NCBI RefSeq assembly: GCF_003076455.1
Contig: NZ_CP020918.1
Span: forward strand, 2,170,001-2,234,000
Reading direction: 5' to 3'
Length of the DNA: 64,000 nt
Source: Flavobacterium faecale
Lineage (GTDB): Bacteria; Bacteroidota; Bacteroidia; Flavobacteriales; Flavobacteriaceae
Of the stretch, positions 7,283-16,091 are shown one piece after another; position 1 is the stretch's first letter; every line of letters begins with the position of its first letter. Position numbers and translations under genes: made by a program. The notes under the pieces were generated by a model. That model worked only from the letters and a program-made list of their open reading frames with translations, was not told the origin of the DNA and searched no databases.

Positions 7283-9892
7283 ATGATAACAACTCTACCT
7301 ACTAATGCAAGAAACATACTCTTCGGAATTATTTCCTTAGTAAGTGTGTCCACAGCTGCTCAAACAACTTCTATTCCGTTCAACTGCGATTTTAATGCTT
7401 ATCTATTTCAGTATAATGATGTTTACGCAATTGATTTAGCGTCTGGTAACTCAATTCTAGTAGCTTCAGATGTAACGCCAGGCAATATTAATGGTGCAGG
7501 TTACAATGCAAAAGACGGATATATTTGGGGTTTTCTTTCTTCTCCAGATAAATCGATTGTTCGGATTGGAAAAAACTTTCAAACGGATGTATTTGAGATT
7601 CCAGAAATCGCTTCAGGTAATAAATATGTTGGAGATGTAAGTCCTAGCGGTATATATTATCTAAAAGCAGGAGGAGCAACTTATTATACAATTGATTTGG
7701 ATCCTGCCTCTACTAATTATACGAAATACATTGGATCTGGAAGTTTATCAGAATCTATCAGCTGTCACGATTGGGCTTTTAATGCTGCAGATGGGCAACT
7801 GTATACTGTAGAACAAAAAACAAATATATTATTTCGTATTAATCCTGTAGATGGTGTTGTTACAAACCTTGGTGTTGTGCCGATTATAGCCGGAAAAAAT
7901 TATACTTACGGTGCTGTTTATTTCGATCTAGACGGAAGTTTTTATATTTCGTCCAATCAAACTGGTACTGTTTACGTTATCAGAAGTGTGCAAAACTTAA
8001 CATCTAGCTCAGCAATTAGCTCTAATTTGTTTGCTTTTGGACCATCAAGCTCAAGTAATGATGGTGCCCGTTGTCCAACTGCTCCCGTACCGCAAGAAAT
8101 TTGTGATAATGGTATCGATGATGACGGTGATGGTTTAATTGACTGCGAAGATCCTTCTTGTTCTGGATTCGGAAATTGTGCCGTAGTAGACGAAAGTGTA
8201 TCCGGTGGAAACGACGGTGGTTTAGAAAGTAATGGTAGATTATCTGAGTTAATCAATCAACGTAATTACAACAGAGTAAAAACGGCTTATAAATTTGATA
8301 AGACAACTGCAAAAAAAGTTACCAAAGCCTCAAAAACAGCCAAAACTGCTACAGGAAACACTGCACTTAGAGACTTTATACCGTTTCAAGTTATAAATGA
8401 AAATTCGGTTATTGAATCAACTCCTACCGATTTGATTGCAATTACCAATGCCACAGAAGTGTATTCTGTAGATTATATTCGAAACAATAAAACGGTAGCT
8501 TCAATCTTGGCTTTGAAAACTGATAATGGGGTTTATGAGCATACAAAGTTTATTTGTGATCGTTTACTTGGCGCTCAAATTATATCCGTTTCAACAATGG
8601 ATATTGGCGAACAACCTTTTATCAAAACGATTATTAAAAATGCAGATGGTACTATCGAATATGTTTTGAGCATCGCAGTGAGAGAAACCAATGCAGGTGT
8701 AAATTATGCTGTTGAATGTCATTGGAATCTTGACAAGTATACTACTGGGGTTGGTTACCTTAATTATCAAATCTGGAGCAACTCAATTGATGATTTGTAC
8801 TCTCTAGCTGATGAAGTGGTTACTTTAATAAACGCTAAAAAAGAGATTTCAGAATATAAAGTATCTAGTCCTCCAACTGTTTTTGTTCGAAAAGGAACTT
8901 ACAGCGATGGTAATTTAGTAATGCAGGTTGTAAATACAAACGCAACTACGACAGTAGCCTTTACCTCTGGAAAAAGAACTACTGAAACAAGCACTGAAGA
9001 ATCATTCAACCAGACAATTAACTTGGATGGAAAATACATTAGTGAATTGACTGTTCCAGTTGGGAATTTGTTTGACGTAGGGTTTAGAATTGGTGACGGA
9101 ATAGCAACCCCAGATGATTTGTTTATGTCTGATGGACCTTGGGGAGTTGATGCTGCCGCCGCAAGTACAACAGTGAGTAATTATCAAATTACCGCAAATA
9201 CTGAAGCTTTTGGTACCAATGTTCGAAAAGTAGAAAGAAATCTAAACCTATCTGCTACTACAAGTAAGTACATAGCCGCTTATAGAGCGTTAACGCCAAG
9301 GTTTCAACCAGTTGATTTGTCTGCTTACAAAGGGTTTCATTTCAAAGGAAAAGGAACAGGATTATTAGAAATTGTATTTGTAAAAAATAGCATTTCAAAT
9401 TGGGAAGAGCAATATAGAACAACAGTAGTGTTGACTAATGATTATCAGGATTTTAGTATTCCAATTGCAGCCTTAACGTCGACAATGGTAACACCGCAAA
9501 CGTTGAACGATGTAAAAACAATAGTATTCAAAATGACTGCTGCAGATGGGCAAATGACAACCAAAACAATGGACTTACAAACCATACAGTTTTCTGTAGG
9601 TACAACGTTAGAAGTTGCTGTGAATCCAGCGATTGCTGTTAAATCAGCATACGTAGCTCCAAATCCTTTGACAGAGCAGTCAACGATTAATTTCACCTCA
9701 GAAGTAGAAGAAGCAGTATCTATTAAGGTTTACAATGTTTTGGGTAAAGTAGTGAAGAGTTATGAGGTGGCTGCAAAAGTAGGAGCCAACCAAGTAACAA
9801 TCTCCAAAGCAGGTCTAGGTAACGGAATTTACTTTTGCAAGTTAAACAGTCCGACTGCTAAATATAATGTAATAAAAATGTTGGTTAAATAG
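7283..9892 (+). CDS. T9SS type A sorting domain protein with propeller-like and carbohydrate-binding-like regions
   Basis: The 869-residue exported protein has an N-terminal signal sequence ending near STAAQ. Residues of about 30-265 are a repeated YAIDLASGN/INPVDGVVTNLG pattern typical of a beta-propeller-like domain. Residues of about 272-293 carry EICDNGIDDDGDGLIDCED, the Cys/Asp-rich MopE-like calcium-binding motif of secreted proteins. A region near 660-780 (YKGFHFKGKGTGLLEIVFVK, later LNDVKTIVFKM) resembles family 11-like carbohydrate-binding modules. The last 75 residues (APNPLTEQSTINF, YNVLGKVVKSYE, GIYFCKL) form a type A T9SS sorting domain. It is monocistronic, with its own promoter and terminator. 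Its biological role is not known. Confidence 0.85.
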   Translation: MITTLPTNARNILFGIISLVSVSTAAQTTSIPFNCDFNAYLFQYNDVYAIDLASGNSILVASDVTPGNINGAGYNAKDGYIWGFLSSPDKSIVRIGKNFQTDVFEIPEIASGNKYVGDVSPSGIYYLKAGGATYYTIDLDPASTNYTKYIGSGSLSESISCHDWAFNAADGQLYTVEQKTNILFRINPVDGVVTNLGVVPIIAGKNYTYGAVYFDLDGSFYISSNQTGTVYVIRSVQNLTSSSAISSNLFAFGPSSSSNDGARCPTAPVPQEICDNGIDDDGDGLIDCEDPSCSGFGNCAVVDESVSGGNDGGLESNGRLSELINQRNYNRVKTAYKFDKTTAKKVTKASKTAKTATGNTALRDFIPFQVINENSVIESTPTDLIAITNATEVYSVDYIRNNKTVASILALKTDNGVYEHTKFICDRLLGAQIISVSTMDIGEQPFIKTIIKNADGTIEYVLSIAVRETNAGVNYAVECHWNLDKYTTGVGYLNYQIWSNSIDDLYSLADEVVTLINAKKEISEYKVSSPPTVFVRKGTYSDGNLVMQVVNTNATTTVAFTSGKRTTETSTEESFNQTINLDGKYISELTVPVGNLFDVGFRIGDGIATPDDLFMSDGPWGVDAAAASTTVSNYQITANTEAFGTNVRKVERNLNLSATTSKYIAAYRALTPRFQPVDLSAYKGFHFKGKGTGLLEIVFVKNSISNWEEQYRTTVVLTNDYQDFSIPIAALTSTMVTPQTLNDVKTIVFKMTAADGQMTTKTMDLQTIQFSVGTTLEVAVNPAIAVKSAYVAPNPLTEQSTINFTSEVEEAVSIKVYNVLGKVVKSYEVAAKVGANQVTISKAGLGNGIYFCKLNSPTAKYNVIKMLVK

Positions 9893-9918
9893 TGTATTGA
9901 ATTAGTTGGTTAGGCAAA

Positions 9919-9957
9919 AAGGGCTGTCTTTCGTTTTGAAGACAGCCCTTTTTTTAT
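9919..9957 (+). terminator. Rho-independent terminator
   Basis: A 12-bp perfect stem (AAGGGCTGTCTT with its complement) and 7-8 nt loop, followed by a T-run, 26 bp after the T9SS type A gene. Confidence 0.9.
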
Positions 9958-10171
9958 TATTTAAGATTGAATGAAATTAAAATAATAGGTAGTTTTATCT
10001 CTAATGTTACGGTTAGTTTGTCGAAATGCATTTTAAAAGAGATAGAATTCTGATTAATCTACTTAATAATAATGGGTATAAATTAGCGCCTTTCTTTTCG
10101 AAATAGAGCAATAGTCAGACTGGTATTAAAATTATTTTGCAATCTTTGGTTTCGAAAAAAAAACTACAAAA

Positions 10172-10399
10172 ATGAGCAAGACAAAATTGACAATCAACAA
10201 CAATGGATCTATAAAAATCGAAGGAGATTTTGAAATCGTAGATGCATCAGGTAATGTATATGGGTTAGAAGGAAGAGCCGCTTTGGGACTTTGTCGTTGT
10301 GGACTATCAGCAAACAAACCGTTTTGTGATGGATCACACCGCAACAGTTTTGAGCACGAATCAAAAGCATTTGATTTACCTCCGATGAAAACTAAATAA
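10172..10399 (+). CDS. CDGSH iron-sulfur domain protein
   Basis: This 75-residue protein ends in the CDGSH signature: CRCGLSANKPFCDGSH supplies the three Cys and one His that bind a 2Fe-2S cluster in the mitoNEET/CDGSH family. There is no signal peptide, so it is probably cytoplasmic. Family members are redox or iron-sulfur handling proteins, and the partner here is unknown. It is a single gene with a strong terminator 18 bp downstream. The ATG at 10172 leaves about 45 residues before the motif, a usual length for small bacterial CDGSH proteins. Confidence 0.9.
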   Translation: MSKTKLTINNNGSIKIEGDFEIVDASGNVYGLEGRAALGLCRCGLSANKPFCDGSHRNSFEHESKAFDLPPMKTK

Positions 10400-10416
10400 T
10401 ATTCTGGATTTATAGA

Positions 10417-10451
10417 AAAGCTGCATTTTTAAGAAATGCAGCTTTTTTTTT
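10417..10451 (+). terminator. Rho-independent terminator after the CDGSH gene
   Basis: A 12-bp perfect stem (AAAGCTGCATTT), 5-nt loop and a run of nine or more T. Confidence 0.92.
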
Positions 10452-10459
10452 GCACAAAC

Positions 10460-10575
10460 TACGTATGCGTAAGGGATAGAAACGGCATCCTTTTGTGCAG
10501 CGACAGCGGAACAAAAGATATAGTGTATAGCCCGACACACTGTAACGGTAGTGGAAGTGAGGAACGCCCAAAACA
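10460..10575 (-). repeat. Dispersed intergenic repeat, copy A
   Basis: Read on the minus strand, it contains CGGGCTATACACTATATC, a TTCCGCTGTCGCTGCAC arm, AAAAGGATGCCGTTTC and ATCCCTTACGCA. The same blocks in the same order occur at 17481-19350 (interrupted by an IS) and 63715-63778. It includes an internal inverted repeat (TTTTGT...ACAAAA). Confidence 0.8.
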
Positions 10576-10660
10576 CCTTTAAATTTGGACTCAAATTGAT
10601 TATTCTTATCGATAAATTTTGAAGTTTATTAAATAAAAACAGAGTTAAATTAAATATCTT

Positions 10661-11821
10661 CTAAGTTTTTTGTGGATCAATGGTTAATTTATTTCTTAAA
10701 TTCATGGTTGGTATTTCAAAGTACTTATACAAAATATTTGCAAATAATATAGTTAATAGCCAGTATGAAGCATAGATTAAAATGATAATTAGGTAAGGGT
10801 TAAGTTCTGTAGTTAGATTTTTTATGAGAGGTAAGAGCCAAACTCTAATGATGCTATAATGTATAAGATACATTGAGTATGAAATTAAGCTAATTTTGCT
10901 GATGATTTTGTAAATAAAACCTTTTCCTTTTTTTACCGAACTGAAATAAGGTAATAGAAATAGGATACCAATAGATGTAAAAGAAAAAGAAAAAACAGAA
11001 TTATAAATTCCAAATTCTTTAATAGGAAACAAGTTGATTTTAGATGATAGTATTAATAATAATCCAATTGTTAAGAAGTGTAGTTTAAATTTATACCATA
11101 AGTAATTAAAATTTTGAAATATATAAGCACCACTTATACCATACATTAAACTATCTAATCTGGTTGCAACTTGATACCTAAAAGTAGAATTCCAAAGTTC
11201 TAAGTCAGTAGAGCTAAAGTTTAAATATCTATAGTATCTAAAAAATGTTGTAACTGTTATTATTAATAGTGAAGTTAATAATATCGAATTATTGACAGAA
11301 ACTGTAAAAAGTTTTAAGAATGTAAAAATTAGTATTGGAATTAATATGTAAAACCATTCTTCAACAGATAAACTCCAAGCTTCACCAAAGAATGAAGGAT
11401 GTGGAGTGTAAATGTTCTGACAAAATATATAATATATGATTTTATCAGCTAAAACGAAATCAGGGCTGAAAAAATAATTTAAAGCTAATGCAATTGTTAA
11501 AACAAGAAAATAAGTTGGGACTGTTCTAAGCCATCTTCTGATCCAAAATGAAAGTAATAACCTTTTATTTATTATGTTAGTATTTAAAAGTTTGATTAAA
11601 ATACCACCAATCAAAAAGCCACTAAGGACAAAAAAGATAGTGACTCCATCAAAAACAAAATAAAGTATATATTTATAAATTTCACTTTCAATTAGATACT
11701 TTCCGTGCAGAAGAACAGTAAAGATTATTGCTACTGCTCTTAGAATATCTAAGCCATATATTCTGTCTGTGTTTACATCTATATGAAGAAAAGATTTAAA
11801 TTCTGAGAAGTAGCTCTTCAT
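10661..11821 (-). CDS. Acyltransferase family 3 membrane protein (OafA/YrhL-like)
   Basis: The 386-residue protein is very hydrophobic, with about ten membrane segments. The N-terminal YGLDILRAVAIIFTVLLHGK block matches the conserved R-x(10)-H region of acyltransferase family 3, whose members acetylate or otherwise O-acylate sugars of surface polysaccharides at the inner membrane. FFVLSGFLIGGIL and GEAWSLSVEEWFYIL are further family hallmarks. The gene is visibly more AT-rich than its neighbours and lies next to a dispersed repeat, so it may be a later acquisition (inference). The acceptor cannot be predicted, because no glycan cluster surrounds it. Confidence 0.88.
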   Translation of the reverse strand: MKSYFSEFKSFLHIDVNTDRIYGLDILRAVAIIFTVLLHGKYLIESEIYKYILYFVFDGVTIFFVLSGFLIGGILIKLLNTNIINKRLLLSFWIRRWLRTVPTYFLVLTIALALNYFFSPDFVLADKIIYYIFCQNIYTPHPSFFGEAWSLSVEEWFYILIPILIFTFLKLFTVSVNNSILLTSLLIITVTTFFRYYRYLNFSSTDLELWNSTFRYQVATRLDSLMYGISGAYIFQNFNYLWYKFKLHFLTIGLLLILSSKINLFPIKEFGIYNSVFSFSFTSIGILFLLPYFSSVKKGKGFIYKIISKISLISYSMYLIHYSIIRVWLLPLIKNLTTELNPYLIIILIYASYWLLTILFANILYKYFEIPTMNLRNKLTIDPQKT

Positions 11822-11851
11822 TTACCAAATATTTTTGTGATTTATGTGCAA

Positions 11852-13714
11852 TTATCCCTCCATCTTAGCACTCAATTCGAACCAACGTTCTTCTTTGGCT
11901 TCCATTTTATTGATGAGGTTTTGCAATTCGTTTCCTTTCTTTTCGATATCTGCTTCGGCTACTTTTCCTTCTGAGAACAGTAACTCAATTTTACCTTTTT
12001 GCTCTTCAAGATCTTTGATCTCTTTTTCTATCTTCTGAAATTCTTTTTGCTCATTGAAAGTTAGATTTCCAGTTGGATTTTTTTGTTTCCATTCTTTCTT
12101 TTCGGCTTTGTTGTCTTCTTTTTGCGCTACTTCAGCACTGTCTTCATACGCTCTAAAATCAGAGTAGTTCCCAGGGAAGTTTTCAACTTCACCATCACCT
12201 CTAAAAATAAATAAGTGATCAACAATTTTGTCCATAAAGTAACGGTCATGCGATACCACAAGCAAACAACCTGGGTAATCCAATAAGAAACTTTCAAGAA
12301 CGTTTAAGGTCACAATATCCAAATCGTTGGTTGGCTCATCGAGAATCAAGAAATTTGGATTCTGAATCAAAACCGTACACAAATACAAACGTTTCAACTC
12401 ACCACCACTCAATTTCTCAACATAATCATATTGTTTTTTGGCATCAAATAAGAAACGCTCCAACAATTGGGAAGCCGAAATAATTCTACCTTTTGAAAGC
12501 GGAATAAATTCTCCGTATTCTTTTATAATGTCAATCACACGCTGACCCGGTTTCGGATTGATTCCGCTTTGGGTGTAGTATCCTATTTTGATGGTTTCAC
12601 CCACTACAACTCTTCCGCTGTCAAGTGGTAAAGTACCGGTAAGTAAGTTCAAGAAAGTTGATTTTCCAGTTCCGTTTTTACCGATAATTCCAATACGTTC
12701 TCCTCGCTGAAAATCAAACGAAAAATTGTCTAGAATAACGTGATCCTTGAATTTTTTTGATATTTTGTGTAGCTCGATGATCTTGCTACCCATGCGCTCC
12801 ATGTTGATTTCGAGTTCTACTTTGTTCTCTTTTCTACGGCTTTGCGCTTTCTCTTTAATGTCATAAAAGTCATCTTGACGCGATTTAGATTTGGTTGTTC
12901 TCGCTTTTGGTTGGCGACGCATCCATTCTAATTCTTTTACAAAAAGATTTTGTGCTTTGTCTACACTAGCGTTTTCAGAGGCAATTCGCTCTTCTTTTTT
13001 CTCTAGGTAGTAGGAGTAGTTCCCTTTGTACTGGTATATTTTTCCGTTATCCAATTCGATAATCTCATTACACACACGCTCTAGGAAGAAACGGTCGTGC
13101 GTAACCATGAACAACGTAATATTTTCTTTGGTGAAATAACTTTCTAACCATTCGATCATTTCTAAGTCCAAATGATTGGTTGGCTCATCAAGAATCAATA
13201 AATCAGGTCTGTTGATTAGAATTATGGCCAATGACAAACGCTTTTTTTGTCCACCCGAAAGGTTTTTTACTTTCAGTTTGAAGTCTTCTAACTTCAATTT
13301 GAACAAAATTTGTTTGTATTGCGTCTCAAAATCCCAAGCATTGTGTTGGTCCATTCCGTCAAAAGCTTTTTGATAAGCATCTTCGTCTTCTGGGTTTTCC
13401 AATGCTTTTTCGTAAGCCTCAATTACTTTTAAGCTTTCGTTATCTGATGCAAAAATGCTTTCTTCAATCGTTAGCTCATCCTGTAGGTTATTATCTTGCG
13501 ACAAAAACGCCATTCGAATACTTTTTCTCAATATAACCTGTCCCGTATCTGGCTCGTCAAAACCATTGATAATGTTCATTATGGTTGTTTTTCCAGAACC
13601 ATTTTTGGCTATGAAAGCAATTTTTTGATCTTTGTTGATTCCAAAAGATACGTTGTCAAACAAGACGCGCTCACCAAAGGATTTCGAAATATTTTCTACA
13701 GATAAGTAATTCAC
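11852..13714 (-). CDS. ABC-F family ATP-binding protein (Uup-like)
   Basis: This 620-residue soluble protein has two ABC ATPase domains and no membrane segments. Walker A motifs are KNGSGKTT (near residue 38) and GKNGTGKST (near 343). Signature motifs are LSGGQKKR and LSGGELKR, and each domain has an ILDEPTNHLD/ILDEPTNDLD Walker B. The C-terminal 75 residues form a charged coiled coil, as in Uup. ABC-F proteins act on ribosomes or branched DNA rather than in transport; Uup relatives are linked to tolerance of transposon excision and ribosome assembly. The promoter box is at 13731. Confidence 0.92.
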   Translation of the reverse strand: MNYLSVENISKSFGERVLFDNVSFGINKDQKIAFIAKNGSGKTTIMNIINGFDEPDTGQVILRKSIRMAFLSQDNNLQDELTIEESIFASDNESLKVIEAYEKALENPEDEDAYQKAFDGMDQHNAWDFETQYKQILFKLKLEDFKLKVKNLSGGQKKRLSLAIILINRPDLLILDEPTNHLDLEMIEWLESYFTKENITLFMVTHDRFFLERVCNEIIELDNGKIYQYKGNYSYYLEKKEERIASENASVDKAQNLFVKELEWMRRQPKARTTKSKSRQDDFYDIKEKAQSRRKENKVELEINMERMGSKIIELHKISKKFKDHVILDNFSFDFQRGERIGIIGKNGTGKSTFLNLLTGTLPLDSGRVVVGETIKIGYYTQSGINPKPGQRVIDIIKEYGEFIPLSKGRIISASQLLERFLFDAKKQYDYVEKLSGGELKRLYLCTVLIQNPNFLILDEPTNDLDIVTLNVLESFLLDYPGCLLVVSHDRYFMDKIVDHLFIFRGDGEVENFPGNYSDFRAYEDSAEVAQKEDNKAEKKEWKQKNPTGNLTFNEQKEFQKIEKEIKDLEEQKGKIELLFSEGKVAEADIEKKGNELQNLINKMEAKEERWFELSAKMEG

Positions 13715-13730
13715 AAGAGTAATTTTTTTG

Positions 13731-13738
13731 CAAAAGTA
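13731..13738 (-). promoter_or_regulatory. -7 box TACTTTTG for the ABC-F gene
   Basis: Exact TAnnTTTG match on the minus strand, 16 nt before the ATG at 13714; this implies a short leader. Confidence 0.5.
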
Positions 13739-13804
13739 AGCTATTCAACTGTAAAAAGAGAATCGAATCAGTATTTGGTCTCTAGATTAGAGAATGTTTG
13801 TCTT

Positions 13805-14770
13805 TTAGTTCACTAAATAATTTAGAATGTAATCTCTCAAGTAGATCTTGTGCAGTTGCTGCGGCGTGTTGAATAGGGGTTTTCGAACTGTTTTTTCATT
13901 CGAAATGTAATAGTCCAAACCATTGGGCGTTGCAACTCCTTCTATTTGATGAAAAGGAAGCTTTACTTTTATTTTACGTTTATTACCAGAAAAGAAAGCG
14001 GTATCTTGAAAATCAGACAATAGGTAGATAAAAGGTTGTAGTAGTTTTGAGTAGCCACAAAGCACCACTGTTTTAAAATTTTTGTCATAAGTTGCTCCAG
14101 TAATCAAGCCATCAACGTCAAAAGTTTTCTGAAGTTTGGCGGGATAAGTACCTGGTTTTTTAGGTACGACATATACTGAGGTTTGCTTGTCATCATATTG
14201 TTTGGTAAACAAGTAAATGCTGTCTTTCAAGACAATAAAAGCTTCGCAATCAAAATGTGTTGTATTTGCTTGCTGAATACTAAAATCAGATTGGTTTTCA
14301 TAAGAGAAAGCGATAGTGTCTATTTTGATGTTATTTGAATACAATTCTTTTTTAGACAGCCGCAAAAGTCTTAAATCGGTACGATTACCGCTGCTGTTGT
14401 TACCAAAATCACCCAAATAGAGATAATCATCGTCCTGGCTTATTTCTTCCCATTCTTTGTTTTTCAATCCTGCGATTGTAATTTTTTTTTCGATTTTGCC
14501 ACTAGTATTCAAACCATACAACGTTGGATCGGCATCATCGTTGGCGGTCCACAGTAAAGAATCATAATAGAATAAGGTAGAGTTCTCAACCAATGAATCA
14601 CTAAGTTGTATAGAGAATTCTGGTTTTGTTTTTGTTTTTCGGTATTGGCAGCTTCCATCATTTATGGTAGCTTTTGCATTGAAATTTTTAGACAATGGAT
14701 CGGTGCAACCCGAAATTTGACTCCAAGTACAAGTGTAAAAAACAAGAAAAATTAGGGTTGTTACTTTCAA
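13805..14770 (-). CDS. Exported protein of unknown function
   Basis: The 321-residue protein has a signal peptide (MKVTTLIFLVFYTCTWSQIS). This is followed at once by GCTDPLSKNFNAKATINDGS and then C, the short Cys/Asn/Asp-rich motif found next to signal peptides or in repeats of many marine and flavobacterial surface proteins. The rest has repeated strands (LLWTANDDADPTLYGLN, YLYLGDFGNN, TGATYDKNFKTVVLCGY) suggesting a beta-propeller. No sorting domain is seen at the C-terminus. It is transcribed divergently from the glycosyltransferase gene. No function can be assigned. Confidence 0.8.
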   Translation of the reverse strand: MKVTTLIFLVFYTCTWSQISGCTDPLSKNFNAKATINDGSCQYRKTKTKPEFSIQLSDSLVENSTLFYYDSLLWTANDDADPTLYGLNTSGKIEKKITIAGLKNKEWEEISQDDDYLYLGDFGNNSSGNRTDLRLLRLSKKELYSNNIKIDTIAFSYENQSDFSIQQANTTHFDCEAFIVLKDSIYLFTKQYDDKQTSVYVVPKKPGTYPAKLQKTFDVDGLITGATYDKNFKTVVLCGYSKLLQPFIYLLSDFQDTAFFSGNKRKIKVKLPFHQIEGVATPNGLDYYISNEKTVRKPLFNTPQQLHKIYLRDYILNYLVN

Positions 14771-14787
14771 ATTAGTGCGTTTAATTC

Positions 14788-14795
14788 CAAAAGTA
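14788..14795 (-). promoter_or_regulatory. -7 box TACTTTTG for the exported protein
   Basis: Exact TAnnTTTG match on the minus strand, 17 nt before the ATG at 14770. It is one half of a divergent promoter pair with 14830-14837. Confidence 0.5.
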
Positions 14796-14829
14796 GTTCA
14801 AAAATAGTTTTCTAGATATTTTAACTCGT

Positions 14830-14837
14830 TATATTTG
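14830..14837 (+). promoter_or_regulatory. -7 box TATATTTG, only 4 nt from the glycosyltransferase ATG
   Basis: Exact TAnnTTTG match. The spacing leaves almost no 5' leader, so the transcript may be leaderless. Confidence 0.5.
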
Positions 14838-14841
14838 CGTC

Positions 14842-16026
14842 ATGCAGTTATCCGTCATCATACTCAATTACAACGTCCGCTATTTTTTGGAGCTCTGCCT
14901 CACGAGTGTGCAATGCGCAATCGAAGGGCTTGATGCAGAGATAATTGTGGTCGATAATAATTCGGAAGACGATAGTTGTGCAATGGTCAAAAAGCGTTTT
15001 CCTACGGTTAAATTAATTGAGAACAAGGAGAATTCCGGTTTCCCAAAAGGAAATAACATTGGGGTAGACCAAGCAAAGGGCGAGTTTATTTGTATTTTGA
15101 ATCCAGATACCGTTGTAGCCGAAGATACTTTTACAAAGGTTTTGGCATTCGCCAAAAGGCAAAAAAATCTAGGCATCGTGGGCGTGAAGCTCATTGATGG
15201 AGCGGGGAACTTCTTGCCCGAGAGCAAGCGTGGTGTTCCTACGCCCTGGGTTGCTTTTACAAAAATTGCAGCCTTGTACAAGTTGTTTCCAACCGTTCCC
15301 GCATTTGGACGCTATTATGCTAGCCATTTAACAGCAAACCAAACGGGTGAAGTTGCTATTCTAGTAGGTGCCTTTATGGTCATGAAGCGTCAGTTGTATC
15401 TCGATATTGGTGGGTTTGACGAGGATTGCTTCATGTACTCAGACGATATTGACTTGTCGTACATGGCTTTGAAAAGTGGGAAATCTAACTTTTATTTTCA
15501 TGAAACTACGGTTATACATTATAAAGGCGAAAGCACAATTAAGGACGGAACTTATATGAAGCGCTTTCAAGAGGCGATGAATTTTTTCTATAAAAAACAT
15601 TTTAAGGTTTCTATATTGTTTTCGGTATTTATGAAAATCGGAATCTTATTCTTTTCTTTTGTAAAAATGTTTCAAGGCAAATCCAAGCCGAAAAAAGAAA
15701 AAGAGAAATACGTTTTCCTTTCGAAAAATAAAGACATAGTTCCACTACTATCAAAAACGGTTGGGCATGACGTTATTTTTAATGCCGTCGGTCTTCAAGA
15801 TTTTACCACAATTGCAATTGAAAACAATAATAGTACGACCGAATTCTTGCTGGATAACGAATTTTTAAGTTTTAAAGATTGTATAGCTTTTATGGAATTG
15901 TTAAAAACTGATAATTTTACCTTTAAAATACAACCGAAAAATAGCAATTTCTTAATAGGGAGTGACAATTCTAACGAAAGAGGAATGGTGTTAAAGGTTG
16001 AGGATAAATTACATAATAGCGAATAA
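14842..16026 (+). CDS. Glycosyltransferase family 2
   Basis: The 394-residue protein begins with the GT-A fold strand LSVIILNYN. It continues with EIIVVDNNSEDDS (nucleotide-sugar site), CILNPDTVVAEDT (the Asp-x-Asp-like metal region) and DEDCFMYSDDIDLSYMALKSG, as in rhamnosyltransferase-like GT2 enzymes. One hydrophobic stretch near residues 250-275 (VSILFSVFMKIGILFFSF) may attach it to the membrane. The last 110 residues are a poorly conserved tail. The sugar and acceptor are unknown, and no polysaccharide cluster surrounds it. The ATG is fixed because the first beta strand starts at residue 3. Confidence 0.9.
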   Translation: MQLSVIILNYNVRYFLELCLTSVQCAIEGLDAEIIVVDNNSEDDSCAMVKKRFPTVKLIENKENSGFPKGNNIGVDQAKGEFICILNPDTVVAEDTFTKVLAFAKRQKNLGIVGVKLIDGAGNFLPESKRGVPTPWVAFTKIAALYKLFPTVPAFGRYYASHLTANQTGEVAILVGAFMVMKRQLYLDIGGFDEDCFMYSDDIDLSYMALKSGKSNFYFHETTVIHYKGESTIKDGTYMKRFQEAMNFFYKKHFKVSILFSVFMKIGILFFSFVKMFQGKSKPKKEKEKYVFLSKNKDIVPLLSKTVGHDVIFNAVGLQDFTTIAIENNNSTTEFLLDNEFLSFKDCIAFMELLKTDNFTFKIQPKNSNFLIGSDNSNERGMVLKVEDKLHNSE

Positions 16027-16091
16027 ATGTTCCAAAAAATCACTAATTTCGCAAACAGATAATAATACGACACCTTTTTAGGGGAAATAAT

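Noticed and set aside
10376..10594. A 72-codon minus-strand ORF over repeat copy A
   Set aside because: It lies across a terminator and a dispersed repeat. The related peptide in copy B shows that the DNA repeat, not a protein, is the conserved unit.
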